The notes under the pieces: generated by a model
What the model was told of the DNA's origin: nothing
Databases searched by the model: none
What the model saw: the letters and a program-made list of their open reading frames with translations, nothing else
Shown: positions 16,755 to 25,587 of the stretch, one piece after another
How positions within the stretch are numbered: position 1 is the stretch's first letter
Layout: each line of letters starts with the position of its first letter
Position numbers and translations under genes: made by a program
Assembly: GCF_003148825.1 (NCBI RefSeq)
Contig: NZ_QGGZ01000008.1
Coordinates: 1 to 64,000 of the forward strand
Direction of reading: 5' to 3'
DNA: 64,000 nt
DNA from: Streptomyces sp. CG 926
Lineage (GTDB): Bacteria > Actinomycetota > Actinomycetes > Streptomycetales > Streptomycetaceae

Positions 16755-18143
16755 ATGACCGTGCTCCCGTCCGGCATACCACCCCTACGCGACCGGAGAC
16801 TGCCGGTTGCCCGCCACGTACTTCGTCGTGTCGTGAGCGTCCTCGTGACGGTCCTGCTGACGTCCCTGTTCTCCGCGGCGGCCGTACCGTCCGCGTCCGC
16901 CTTGAGCGACGACTACCCCGCGAAGTGGCGAAACGTCCCCATGGACTCGGTGTCCGACGACTGGGGCATGTTCAACCGGGAGTGCACCAGCTTCGTCGCC
17001 TGGCGCCTGCAGAGCCGGAACGGCTTCGGCATGCCGTTCCACGCCGACGCCACCGACTGGGGGAACCGGGCCAGGGCTCTGGGCTTCCACGTCGACAACA
17101 TCCCCGCCAAGGGCGCCGTCGCCCTGGGGGTGGGACACGTCGCCTGGGTGGAGTCCGTCGGCAACGGCACGGTGACCATCGAGGAGTACAACCACGGCTA
17201 CGACGGCACGTACAACGCACGTACCGTCCCGACGGGCGCGTTCCAGTACATCCACTTCAAGGACCTGGCGGACGTCCCTCCGCCACCGCAGTCCGCACCG
17301 GCCGCTCCGGCCGGAATCGCGGTGTTGGCCCATGGCTCACGGGTGGTCCTCCAGTGGAGCGCCTCGGCCGGCGCCACCGACTACCAGGTCAGCCGGAACG
17401 GCACCCTCCTCGCCACGGTGACAGGCACCCGGTGGCTCGACGTCCAGGTGTCGCCGCATCAGGACTACGCCTACTCCGTCGTCGCCCGCAACGCCGCCGG
17501 CGTCTCGGCCGCCGCCACCCGGTACGTGCAGAACGACGCGGACTCGGCGGACCTCGCGTACCTGTCGACGAAGGACGGGCCCGCGGAGTGCGGGCGAGCC
17601 GGGGACCAGGGTGCGCAGAAGCTGGTCTGCAGCGTGTTGAAGCCCACCGGTTGGGTCACCGCGTACTCCGTGCCGAACGACTGGGGTTATGCGTCGGATC
17701 GGTCGTGGTTGGCGAATGCGGACGGGTCGGTGTCGTACTGCCGTCGGGTGGGTGCGGGCGATCAGGTCCTGTGCGATCGGTTCGACGGGAGTACGTGGAC
17801 CTCGTCGATGTCGCCGCACTTCGACCTGGGTTATCACGAGAATCGGGCGTATCTGTCGACGAAGGACGGGCCTGCGGTGTGTGGGCGGGCCGGTGATCAG
17901 GGCTCGCAGGGGTTGGTCTGCAGCGTGTTGAAGCCCACCGGTTGGGTCACCGCGTACTCCGTGCCGAACGACTGGGGTTATGCGTCGGATCGGTCGTGGT
18001 TGGCGAATGCGGACGGGTCGGTGTCGTACTGCCGTCGGGTGGGTGCGGGCGATCAGGTGTTGTGCGATCGCTTCGACGGGAGTGCGTGGACCTCGTCGAT
18101 GTCGCCGCACTACGACCTCGGGTACCCGGACACGTTCGCGTAG
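16755..18143 (+). CDS. secreted CHAP-domain cell-wall hydrolase with FN3-like domain and two duplicated C-terminal repeats
   Basis: A 462-residue exported protein. A long signal peptide ends at about PSASA (residue 49). The CHAP amidase/endopeptidase domain covers about 55-175, with catalytic C77 in RECTSFVAW and H128 in GHVAWVE. After a Pro-rich linker comes a fibronectin-III-like domain (about 185-262), then two 97-residue repeats (about 268-364 and 365-461), each with YLSTKDGPA-CGRAGDQG and four Cys. The repeats are nearly identical at DNA level. CHAP enzymes cut peptidoglycan peptides; the repeats may bind the wall. The start is supported by AGGAGG at 16743-16749. Confidence 0.88.
   Translation: MTVLPSGIPPLRDRRLPVARHVLRRVVSVLVTVLLTSLFSAAAVPSASALSDDYPAKWRNVPMDSVSDDWGMFNRECTSFVAWRLQSRNGFGMPFHADATDWGNRARALGFHVDNIPAKGAVALGVGHVAWVESVGNGTVTIEEYNHGYDGTYNARTVPTGAFQYIHFKDLADVPPPPQSAPAAPAGIAVLAHGSRVVLQWSASAGATDYQVSRNGTLLATVTGTRWLDVQVSPHQDYAYSVVARNAAGVSAAATRYVQNDADSADLAYLSTKDGPAECGRAGDQGAQKLVCSVLKPTGWVTAYSVPNDWGYASDRSWLANADGSVSYCRRVGAGDQVLCDRFDGSTWTSSMSPHFDLGYHENRAYLSTKDGPAVCGRAGDQGSQGLVCSVLKPTGWVTAYSVPNDWGYASDRSWLANADGSVSYCRRVGAGDQVLCDRFDGSAWTSSMSPHYDLGYPDTFA
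17556..18137. repeat. tandem in-frame 291-bp direct repeat
   Basis: Unit one is 17556-17846 and unit two 17847-18137, inside the CHAP gene. A long central part (17631 to about 17769 against 17922 to about 18060) appears identical, with only scattered changes elsewhere. Third-position T is commoner here than in the rest of the gene (for example GGTTATGCG), so the unit has a different composition history. Confidence 0.92.
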
Positions 18144-18178
18144 CCGGGCCGGGGCCGCATCGCGGACCTGAACGAAGA

Positions 18179-18216
18179 ACGCCGGCGGGGCTGGATTGCT
18201 CCAGCCCCGCCGGCGT
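18179..18216. terminator. strong bidirectional hairpin terminator
   Basis: Perfect 17-bp stem ACGCCGGCGGGGCTGGA / TCCAGCCCCGCCGGCGT with loop TTGC, between the convergent CHAP gene and the acyl-CoA carboxylase alpha gene. Confidence 0.9.
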
Positions 18217-18234
18217 CTCAGGTGGTGCGGGACG

Positions 18235-19998
18235 TCAGTCCTTGATCTCGCAGATCGTCGCGCCCGAGGTGACCGACCCGCCGACCTCGGCCGTGAGGCC
18301 GACGACGGTGCCGGAGCGGTGCGCGTTCAGCGGCTGCTCCATCTTCATGGCCTCGAGTACGACGACCAGGTCGCCCTCGTTGACCTGCTGGCCCTCCTCG
18401 ACCGCGACCTTGACGATCGTGCCCTGCATCGGGGACGCCAGGGTGTCGCCGGAGGCGGCCGGGCCGGACTTCTTGGCCGCGCGGCGCTTCGGCTTCGCAC
18501 CACCGGCGGCGGCCGTGCGGGCCAGGGTCATGCCCAGCGACGACGGGAGCGAGACCTCGAGACGCTTGCCGCCGACCTCGACGACCACCGTCTCGCGGCC
18601 CGGCTCGTCCTCGATGTCGTCCGCTGCCGGGGCCGTGAACGCCGGGATCTCGTTGACGAACTCGGTCTCGATCCACCGGGTGAAGACGGTGAACGGGCTG
18701 CCGTCGGTCGGGGCGAACGCCGGGTCGGCGACGACCGCACGGTGGAACGGGATGGCCGTGGCCATGCCCTCGACCTCGAACTCGGCGAGCGCGCGGGCGG
18801 CGCGCTGCAGGGCCTGCTCGCGGGTGGCACCCGTGACGATCAGCTTGGCCAGGAGCGAGTCCCAGGCCGGGCCGATCACGGAGCCGGATTCGACACCCGC
18901 GTCGAGGCGGACGCCCGGGCCCGACGGCGCGGCGAACTTCGTCACCGTGCCGGGCGCCGGGAGGAAGCCACGGCCCGGGTCCTCACCGTTGATGCGGAAC
19001 TCGATGGAGTGGCCGCGCAGGACCGGGTCCCCGTAGCCGAGCTCCTCGCCGTCGGCGATGCGGAACATCTCGCGGACCAGGTCGATGCCGGAGACCTCTT
19101 CGGTGACCGGGTGCTCGACCTGGAGGCGGGTGTTGACCTCCAGGAAGGAGATCAGGCCGTCGGCGGAGACGAGGAACTCGACGGTGCCGGCGCCGACGTA
19201 GCCGGCTTCCTTCAGGATCGCCTTGGAGGCGGCGTACAGCTCCGCGTTCTGAGCCTCGCTCAGGAACGGCGCCGGGGCCTCCTCCACGAGCTTCTGGTGG
19301 CGGCGCTGCAGCGAGCAGTCACGGGTCGACACGACGACGACGTTGCCGTGCGAGTCGGCCAGGCACTGGGTCTCGACGTGGCGGGGCTTGTCGAGGTAGC
19401 GCTCGACGAAGCACTCGCCGCGGCCGAAGGCGGCGACGGCCTCACGGACGGCGGACTCGTAGAGCTCCGGCACCTCTTCGAGGGTGCGGGCGACCTTCAG
19501 ACCGCGACCGCCACCACCGAAGGCGGCCTTGATGGCGATCGGCAGGCCGTGCTCCTCGGCGAAGGCGACGACCTCGTCGGCCCCGGAGACCGGGTCCGGC
19601 GTACCGGCGACCAGCGGAGCCCCGGCGCGCTGGGCGATGTGACGGGCGGCCACCTTGTCGCCGAGGTCACGGATGGCCTGCGGCGGCGGACCGATCCAGG
19701 TCAGGCCGGCGTCGAGCACGGCCTGGGCGAAGTCGGCGTTCTCGGACAGGAAGCCGTATCCGGGATGGATGGCGTCCGCACCGGAGTCGGCTGCGGCCTG
19801 GAGGACCTTGGAGATGTCCAGGTAGCTGGCGGCCGGGGTGTCACCGCCCAACGCGAAAGCTTCGTCGGCCGCGCGGACGTGCAGAGCGTCCCGGTCCGGA
19901 TCGGCGTAGACGGCTACGCTCCCGATCCCGGCGTCCCGGCAGGCCCGAGCAACGCGGACAGCGATTTCGCCACGGTTGGCGATGAGCACCTTGCGCAC
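18235..19998 (-). CDS. accA2: acyl-CoA carboxylase alpha subunit (biotin carboxylase + biotin carrier)
   Basis: A 587-residue fused subunit: biotin carboxylase domain 1-450 (VRKVLIANRGEIAVR start, ATP-grasp loop KAAFGGGGRGLK, catalytic EVNTRLQVEHPVTE) and a C-terminal biotin carrier domain with biotinyl lysine K552 in EAMKMEQPL. It carboxylates biotin with bicarbonate and ATP, and the beta subunit passes CO2 to acetyl- or propionyl-CoA, giving malonyl- and methylmalonyl-CoA for fatty acid and polyketide synthesis. The GTG at 19998 follows a perfect AAGGAGGG. Beta and epsilon subunits lie 4-5 kb away on the same strand. Confidence 0.93.
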   Translation of the reverse strand: MRKVLIANRGEIAVRVARACRDAGIGSVAVYADPDRDALHVRAADEAFALGGDTPAASYLDISKVLQAAADSGADAIHPGYGFLSENADFAQAVLDAGLTWIGPPPQAIRDLGDKVAARHIAQRAGAPLVAGTPDPVSGADEVVAFAEEHGLPIAIKAAFGGGGRGLKVARTLEEVPELYESAVREAVAAFGRGECFVERYLDKPRHVETQCLADSHGNVVVVSTRDCSLQRRHQKLVEEAPAPFLSEAQNAELYAASKAILKEAGYVGAGTVEFLVSADGLISFLEVNTRLQVEHPVTEEVSGIDLVREMFRIADGEELGYGDPVLRGHSIEFRINGEDPGRGFLPAPGTVTKFAAPSGPGVRLDAGVESGSVIGPAWDSLLAKLIVTGATREQALQRAARALAEFEVEGMATAIPFHRAVVADPAFAPTDGSPFTVFTRWIETEFVNEIPAFTAPAADDIEDEPGRETVVVEVGGKRLEVSLPSSLGMTLARTAAAGGAKPKRRAAKKSGPAASGDTLASPMQGTIVKVAVEEGQQVNEGDLVVVLEAMKMEQPLNAHRSGTVVGLTAEVGGSVTSGATICEIKD

Positions 19999-20581
19999 GA
20001 TGGCTCCCTCCTTGAAACAAGCTGAGTTTAGGGACAGCCCACACGGCCTTTCGACCCTTCCCCGGTGGTGACCTTGCCCACACACAGTGTGATGCGAGGG
20101 TCGATCCGGCGGAGAACCCTTGTGGCGCCCCAGGTCAGGGGGATCCCCGACTGCACAGTAACCCCGTCATGTATCCAAGGTCTCTGTCCCCCCGGTCAGC
20201 GGCCCCGGGTGATTCTTTGTCGAGTCCCTACGAACGGCTCATGGTTTCTTTGCGGTCGTGAGAGGAGTTGCCCCCTTGTTTACCGATTGGTAGCCCGGTC
20301 GTCCCGCAGGCGAACAGGGACAACACCGTACCCACAGCGAGGTGGCCCGCACGGGCCCGGGCGGGCGGCAGCGCGCCGGGCGTGTCCTACGGATGGACGA
20401 CAGCGGGTCCCGCGATCGCGCGCCGGCGGGGACACCGACGAGTTGACAACCCGGGCGGGCCGAACGGCGTCCTACAGGCGGCGTGGAGGAACGACGACCA
20501 GCGAGACGAGGACGAGTCGATGGCCTTGGCAGGTTTCTTACGGGGGCCCCTCCCCGGCCGATCCGGCACGGCGGAGGTCGG
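19999..20581. other. 583-bp intergenic region between divergent genes
   Basis: No convincing gene is seen on either strand; the open frames here are Arg/Pro-rich. The left end holds the likely promoter of the carboxylase alpha gene. A perfect TTGACA at 20443-20448 points towards the MFS gene but has no clear -10 at 17-18 bp. It may hold a long leader or an unrecognised small RNA. Confidence 0.5.
20025..20030 (-). promoter_or_regulatory. -10 element (TAAACT) for the carboxylase alpha gene
   Basis: On the minus strand TAAACT lies 26 bases before the GTG, leaving a short leader that carries AAGGAGGG. The -35 region is weak (TCGAAA-like). Confidence 0.4.
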
Positions 20582-22141
20582 GTGTCGCACACCGGCCGTC
20601 GAAGCGTGAGCGCCGGGACGAAGGCGCCCGAGGACCGGGCCGGACGCCGGGTCCTGTCGGCGGCGCTGTTCGCGAGCGCCCCGGCCGAGGTGCTCGACTT
20701 CCTGCTGCCGCTGTGGGCGGGGTCGGCGCTCGGCGCCGGGGCCTTCGGGGTCGGCGCGCTGATCGCCTTCGAGGCGGTGCTGTCGCTGATCGTGCGCCCG
20801 TTGGCCGGGGAACTGGCCGACCGTTTCGACCAGCGGCGGGTGGCCGTGGCCGGCGCGGGTCTGTACGCCCTGTCGTTCGCGGGTTACGCGCTCGCCGACT
20901 CGCTGGTGGCGGCCTTCGTCGCGGCGGGCCTGGGAGGCGCCGGTGGGGCCCTGTTCTGGGTCGCCCTACGCGCCTGGACCGGGCAACGGTCCCAGGAGGG
21001 CGACCGCACCTCCGCCTACGGCAAGCTGCTGTCCGCAGAGGGTCAGGGCGCCCTCGTCGGCTACCTGGTGGCGTTCTCCCTGCTGGAACGCGGTGGCTAT
21101 GCGCTGCTGTTCTGGCTGGGCGGCGCCGCCTGCGCGGTGGCCGTGGTCGCGCTGCTGCGCGGGCCCTGCCCGGAGCGGGCCGGCGTCCCTCCTCGCGCCA
21201 CGGCCGCGCGCCGGGAGCGGTGGGGTGCCGCGGAGCGGCGGCTGCTGCCGTTGATGGTGGTGTCGGCGGTGACGGCCGCGGCCGAGGCCGGTCTGTGGAT
21301 GCTCCTGCTGCTGCGGCTGCAGTCGGACCTGGAGCTGTCCCCGAACGAGATCGCGCTGGTCCTCGCCCCCGGCTTCCTGGTGTTCGTCCTGCTACCGGCG
21401 CACGCGCACCGCCTCACCGGGCGGCTGGGCCGTACACGGGTCATGGTCGCCTCGTTCGTGGCGAACACGTTGTTCGCCGCGGGCCTCGCGGTCGTCTCCG
21501 CACCGCCGGCCGTCGCCGCCCTGTGGGCCGTGGCCGCCGCCTGCTTCGCCGCGCAGATCCCGGTGGAGCAGGCGACCGTGGCGGCCGCCTCCGGCGGGCG
21601 GATCGGCCGGGCCATGGGCCTGTACGAGAGCGCCCGCCTGGCCGGCGTCGTGGCCGGGCCACTGGTGATGGGGGCGCTCTACCAGGAGGCCGGCTGGGTC
21701 GCCGCCTGCGGGGCGGCAGCCGCCACCTCGGCCCTGGGCGCGCTCGTGGTGCCGTACGCGGTCCGCGCACTGGGCCTGCCGGAGCACCGTGGGGACGGGA
21801 AGACGGACGGGAAGACGGACGGGGAGAGGGACATGGGCGAGCGGGAGCCGGCGCGGCCGCCGGCGGCGGAGGGCGTCCTCGGGCCGAAGGCCCACGCCCG
21901 CAAGGAGCGGCGGGACTGGTGCGTCCACACGGCCGCCTTCGCGCTGGGGCAACTGGTCCTGTGGGTCCTGGACTCCAGCTGGCTCGTGTGGCAGATCACG
22001 GACGCCGCCGTGCCCGACGACCGGCGCGGACCGCTGGTCTGGGTCGGCCGGATCTGGCTGACCGTCTGGGTGATCGACACGCTCTGGTCCTGGTCGTACA
22101 CCCTGTGGCCGCGGGAGAAGAAGCCGAAGTCGTCGTCGTAG
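20582..22141 (+). CDS. major facilitator superfamily transporter with two extra C-terminal helices
   Basis: A 519-residue membrane protein with about 12 MFS helices in residues 25-410, including the loop ELADRFDQRRVAV typical after helix 2. A hydrophilic linker with repeated DGKTDG follows, then two more helices (WCVHTAAFALGQLVLWVLD and WLTVWVIDTLWSW). Substrate unknown; the drug-efflux subgroup is likely from layout. The GTG at 20582 was chosen because GGAGG sits four bases upstream; an ATG 99 bp further up would add a basic stretch unlike transporters. Confidence 0.8.
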   Translation: MSHTGRRSVSAGTKAPEDRAGRRVLSAALFASAPAEVLDFLLPLWAGSALGAGAFGVGALIAFEAVLSLIVRPLAGELADRFDQRRVAVAGAGLYALSFAGYALADSLVAAFVAAGLGGAGGALFWVALRAWTGQRSQEGDRTSAYGKLLSAEGQGALVGYLVAFSLLERGGYALLFWLGGAACAVAVVALLRGPCPERAGVPPRATAARRERWGAAERRLLPLMVVSAVTAAAEAGLWMLLLLRLQSDLELSPNEIALVLAPGFLVFVLLPAHAHRLTGRLGRTRVMVASFVANTLFAAGLAVVSAPPAVAALWAVAAACFAAQIPVEQATVAAASGGRIGRAMGLYESARLAGVVAGPLVMGALYQEAGWVAACGAAAATSALGALVVPYAVRALGLPEHRGDGKTDGKTDGERDMGEREPARPPAAEGVLGPKAHARKERRDWCVHTAAFALGQLVLWVLDSSWLVWQITDAAVPDDRRGPLVWVGRIWLTVWVIDTLWSWSYTLWPREKKPKSSS

Positions 22142-22274
22142 CGGCGCCGTACGGCGGTCCATGGGGCGCGAGGGGTCCGCAAAGCCGGGTGGGCGGATGT
22201 CTTGCCCGCCGGGCTACCCGTTAGTAGCCTCCAGGCGTCGAACGGGCTTGTGACACGTGGGGGGTGGCGGCATC

Positions 22275-22772
22275 GTGCTGCGAAGACTCGTGGCCGGACT
22301 GGCCGCGATCGTGCTCGTCGTGGAAGCGGCGCTGCTCGTGCTCGTCCACATCGTGCTGGGCCGGACCACGGCGAACCAGTCGATGTCGATAGCGGGCAGC
22401 GATCCGGCTCTCATGTCCAAGGCGACCTACGCCATGGGGGCGGGCATGGGCGCCTTCCTCGTGCTGTGCGCCGTGATCGCCGCCGTCACCGCGATCCGCG
22501 ACCGCGCCCCGGGCCGCTTCGGCCGCGTCGTGCTCATCAGCGGCGCCGTCACCCACGGGGTGCTCGGCATCCTCTCCGTCGCGCTGGTCGGCTGGGCCGC
22601 CTTCGCGGCGACGATGCTGATCCTGTGTCTGCTCGTCCTGACCCTGACGTCCTACGCCGCCCGTCCGGGCGGCAGCGGCGGCGGCGAGGACGAGGCGGGC
22701 GACGCGGGCGAGGACACCCCGCCGCTGCCGCCCACGCCGCCGTTCGGGGAGCTCAAGCCCACAAGTCCGTGA
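22275..22772 (+). CDS. small four-helix integral membrane protein
   Basis: A 165-residue protein with four predicted membrane segments (about residues 5-28, 53-75, 86-108, 113-130) and an acidic Pro-rich tail. The GTG at 22275 follows GGGGGTGG at suitable spacing. Its last 20 bp overlap the end of maf on the other strand. Function unknown; similar proteins are common in Streptomyces near the carboxylase locus. Confidence 0.75.
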   Translation: MLRRLVAGLAAIVLVVEAALLVLVHIVLGRTTANQSMSIAGSDPALMSKATYAMGAGMGAFLVLCAVIAAVTAIRDRAPGRFGRVVLISGAVTHGVLGILSVALVGWAAFAATMLILCLLVLTLTSYAARPGGSGGGEDEAGDAGEDTPPLPPTPPFGELKPTSP

Positions 22773-23385
22773 TGGACACGTCCAGTTCGCCCAGCAGGGC
22801 ACGCAGCAGCGGCAGCGACAGGCCGATGACGTTGCTGTGATCCCCGTCGATGCCGTCGATGAACGGCGCCGACAGCCCGTCCAGGGTGAACGCCCCCGCC
22901 ACGTGCAGGGGCTCCCCGCTCGCCACGTACGCCGCCACCTCCGCGTCCGTGGGTTCACCGAACCGGACCGTCGTCGAGGCCGTGGCCGAGACCTGACGGC
23001 CGTTCGCCGTGTCGATCACACAGTGCCCGGTGCGCAGCACGCCCGACCGCCCGCGCATCGACTTCCAGCGCGCGGTGGCCTCCTCGGCGTCCGCCGGCTT
23101 GCCCAGCGCCTCGCCGTCCAGCTCCAGCACCGAGTCGCAGCCGATCACCAGGGCGCCCGCGGCCTCGTCCAGCCCCGCCACGACGGCGGCCTTCGCCTCG
23201 GCCAGCGCCAGCGCCAGGGCGGCCGGCTCGTCGTGGTTCAGGGTGTCCTCGTCGAAGCCGCTGACGATCACGTGCGGGGCGAGCCCGGCCTGCCGCAGCA
23301 GGTTCAGCCGGGCGGGGGAGGCGGAGGCGAGGACGAGCGTGCGCCCGGTCGTCGAGGGCTCAGGTGTCGCAGTCATGGTGGCCAT
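22753..23385 (-). CDS. maf: Maf-family nucleotide pyrophosphatase
   Basis: A 210-residue house-cleaning nucleotide pyrophosphatase hydrolysing non-canonical or modified NTPs. Motifs: LVLASASPARLNLLRQAG (substrate loop), the catalytic GCDSVLELDG and GKPADAEEA, and the C-terminal DGIDGDHSNVIGLSLPLL. Start: ATG 23385 or 23376; neither has a clear ribosome site. Same strand as mmpB, accE and pccB, so possibly the distal gene of that operon. Confidence 0.9.
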   Translation of the reverse strand: MATMTATPEPSTTGRTLVLASASPARLNLLRQAGLAPHVIVSGFDEDTLNHDEPAALALALAEAKAAVVAGLDEAAGALVIGCDSVLELDGEALGKPADAEEATARWKSMRGRSGVLRTGHCVIDTANGRQVSATASTTVRFGEPTDAEVAAYVASGEPLHVAGAFTLDGLSAPFIDGIDGDHSNVIGLSLPLLRALLGELDVSITDLWA

Positions 23386-23417
23386 CGTAGGCGCGGCCCG
23401 CACCCCGTCACCGCCCC

Positions 23418-23552
23418 CTAGAAGCGGCCCACGCCCAGGACGTACACCACCACGAGCATGGCGAGGGCGAGCACCACGGTCAGCCGCCGGATCATCGCCT
23501 GCGCGTCGCGCATGTCCTTGGGCGGCTCGTTCTTCGGGTCGGACCAGAGCAT
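23418..23552 (-). CDS. mmpB: 44-residue single-span membrane protein, MmpB-like
   Basis: A short gene of 45 codons. The N-terminal half is charged (MLWSDPKNEPPKDMRD) and is followed by one membrane helix (about residues 24-40) ending GVGRF. It resembles small proteins annotated in Streptomyces as morphogenic membrane protein MmpB, next to the acyl-CoA carboxylase epsilon gene. It sits between maf and accE on the same strand. The family name rests on memory of the annotation, so function is tentative; the gene itself is well supported by its membrane segment and codon use. Confidence 0.75.
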   Translation of the reverse strand: MLWSDPKNEPPKDMRDAQAMIRRLTVVLALAMLVVVYVLGVGRF

Positions 23553-23632
23553 GCCTCGATCCTGGCCCGGGAAAGGGTGTGGCGCCTGAGTACGGGTACT
23601 CAGGCGCCACCCGTCCGTTCACACCGGTTCGG

Positions 23633-23842
23633 CTACGCGGGCCAGTAGGTACGGCCCCAGGCCCGCGGCCCCGGATGCGGAACCCGCCGCCGGGCCACCC
23701 GGGCCGGCGCCGACCACTCGTCCGCGGGCGCCGGGGCGAGCGGCGGCGCCATGGCCAGCATCGCCGCCCGCGCCTGGACCACCGCCAGAGCGGCGGCCAG
23801 CTCCTCCGGGGTCGGGTTGCCCTTGACGACCTTGATCACCAC
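23633..23842 (-). CDS. accE: acyl-CoA carboxylase epsilon subunit
   Basis: A 69-residue protein beginning VVIKVVKGNPTPEELAAALAVV, the conserved N-terminus of the small epsilon subunits (AccE/PccE) of actinobacterial acyl-CoA carboxylases, which bind and activate the alpha-beta complex. A Trp/Arg/Pro-rich tail follows. It starts at the first of two GTG codons with AGGAGG upstream, 18 bp after the pccB stop, so it is co-transcribed with the beta subunit. Confidence 0.92.
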   Translation of the reverse strand: MVIKVVKGNPTPEELAAALAVVQARAAMLAMAPPLAPAPADEWSAPARVARRRVPHPGPRAWGRTYWPA

Positions 23843-23860
23843 AGAGTCCTCCTGGAGGGG

Positions 23861-25456
23861 CTAGAGCGGAATGTTGCCGTGCTTCTTCGGCGGCAGGGAC
23901 TCCCGCTTGGTACGCAGCTGCCGCAGCCCCTTCACCACGTGCGCCCGGGTCTCGGACGGCATGGTCACCGCGTCGATGTACCCGCGCTCGGCCGCCGTGT
24001 ACGGGTTGAGCAGCGCGTCCTCGTACTCGGTGATGAGCCGGGCCCGGGTCTCCTCGGCGTTGCCCGCCGCCTCCGCCTCGGCGATCGCGCGGCGGTGCAG
24101 GATGTTCACGGCACCCTGCGCGCCCATGACGGCGATCTGCGCGGTCGGCCAGGCCAGGTTCAGGTCGGCGCCGAGGTGCTTGGAGCCCATGACGTCGTAC
24201 GCGCCGCCGAAGGCCTTGCGGGTGATGACGGTGATCAGCGGAACGGTGGCCTCGGCGTACGCGTAGATCAGCTTCGCGCCGCGTCGGATGATTCCGTTGT
24301 ACTCCTGGTCGGTGCCCGGAAGGAAGCCCGGGACGTCCACGAAGGTGAGCACCGGGATGTTGAAGGCGTCGCAGGTCCGCACGAACCGGGCGGCCTTCTC
24401 CGAGGCGTCGATGTCCAGGCAGCCGGCGAACTGCATCGGCTGGTTGGCGACGACACCCACCGGGTGGCCCTCGACCCGGCCGAAGCCGGTCAGGATGTTC
24501 GGCGCGAAGAGGGCCTGCGTCTCCAGGAACTCCGCGTCGTCGAGCACGTGCTCGATCACGGTGTGCATGTCGTACGGCTGGTTGGCGCTGTCCGGGATCA
24601 GCACGTCGAGCTCGCGGTCGGCGTCGGAGACCTCGGTGTCCGCCTCCTCCGGGAAGGCCGGCGGCTCGGAGAGGTTGTTCGACGGCAGGTACGCGAGCAG
24701 TGACTTCACGTACTCGATGGCGTCCTTCTCGTCGCCCGCCATGTGGTGGGCGACGCCGGACGTGCTGTTGTGCGTGCGCGCCCCGCCCAGCTCCTCGAAG
24801 CCGACGTCCTCGCCGGTGACCGTCTTGATGACGTCCGGGCCGGTGATGAACATGTGCGAGGTCTGGTCGACCATGACCGTGAAGTCGGTGATGGCCGGGG
24901 AGTACACGGCGCCGCCCGCGCAGGGTCCGACGACCAGGCTGATCTGCGGGATCACGCCGGACGCGTGGACGTTGCGGCGGAAGATCTCGCCGTACATGCC
25001 CAGCGCGCTGACGCCCTCCTGGATCCGGGCGCCACCGGAGTCGTTGATGCCGACGAGGGGGCATCCGGTCTTCAGCGCGAAGTCCATGACCTTCATGATC
25101 TTCTGACCGTAGGTCTCGCCGAGGGCCCCGCCGAAGACGGTGAAGTCCTGCGAGAACACGGCCACCGGGCGGCCGTCCACCGTGCCGTAGCCGGTGACGA
25201 CGCCGTCGCCGTAGGGCCGGGTCTTCTCCAGCCCGAAGTTGGTGGACCGGTGCCGGGCGAACTCGTCGAGCTCGACGAAGGATCCCTCGTCCAGCAGGAG
25301 GGCAACCCGCTCACGCGCCGTCAGCTTGCCCTTGGCGTGCTGCTTCTCCACGGCGCGGGCGGAGCCGGCGTGGGTGGCTTCGTCGATGCGGCGCTGCAGA
25401 TCCGCGATCTTGCCCGCGGTGGTGTGCATGTCGATCGGCTCTGACGGATGTGACAT
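23861..25456 (-). CDS. pccB: propionyl/acetyl-CoA carboxylase beta subunit
   Basis: A 531-residue carboxyltransferase (S. coelicolor PccB is 530). N-terminal half: DSGGARIQEGVSALG and the biotin/CoA loop VVGPCAGGAVYSP. C-terminal half: VDVPGFLPGTDQEYNGIIRRGAKL and VITRKAFGGAYDVM. It transfers CO2 from carboxybiotin to propionyl-CoA (or acetyl-CoA), supplying methylmalonyl-CoA. The ATG at 25456 has GGGAG at good spacing. The epsilon subunit follows, and birA is divergent upstream. Confidence 0.93.
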   Translation of the reverse strand: MSHPSEPIDMHTTAGKIADLQRRIDEATHAGSARAVEKQHAKGKLTARERVALLLDEGSFVELDEFARHRSTNFGLEKTRPYGDGVVTGYGTVDGRPVAVFSQDFTVFGGALGETYGQKIMKVMDFALKTGCPLVGINDSGGARIQEGVSALGMYGEIFRRNVHASGVIPQISLVVGPCAGGAVYSPAITDFTVMVDQTSHMFITGPDVIKTVTGEDVGFEELGGARTHNSTSGVAHHMAGDEKDAIEYVKSLLAYLPSNNLSEPPAFPEEADTEVSDADRELDVLIPDSANQPYDMHTVIEHVLDDAEFLETQALFAPNILTGFGRVEGHPVGVVANQPMQFAGCLDIDASEKAARFVRTCDAFNIPVLTFVDVPGFLPGTDQEYNGIIRRGAKLIYAYAEATVPLITVITRKAFGGAYDVMGSKHLGADLNLAWPTAQIAVMGAQGAVNILHRRAIAEAEAAGNAEETRARLITEYEDALLNPYTAAERGYIDAVTMPSETRAHVVKGLRQLRTKRESLPPKKHGNIPL

Positions 25457-25574
25457 CGGGGTCGCGGCTCCCTGCGTGGTGTCAACTGCCTGGTCAATTG
25501 ATTGACTACTGCTGGCTACTGGTGCGTAGCGTATCGGCGGGCATGGCGCTCGGCAGTGCGGCGTTTGACACACC

Positions 25575-25580
25575 TACATT
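25575..25580 (+). promoter_or_regulatory. -10 element (TACATT), leaderless start of birA
   Basis: TACATT lies seven bases before the birA ATG and there is no Shine-Dalgarno sequence, so the mRNA probably begins at the start codon. Confidence 0.5.
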
Positions 25581-25587
25581 GGGTTGC

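Noticed and set aside
20443..20478. Promoter with perfect TTGACA in front of the MFS gene
   Set aside because: No TANNNT at 16-19 bp; the nearest candidate (TACAGG) is 24 bp away and poor.
20239..20592. 117-codon minus-strand frame in the intergenic region before the MFS gene
   Set aside because: Arg/Pro/Ser-rich, no ribosome site and no recognisable motif.
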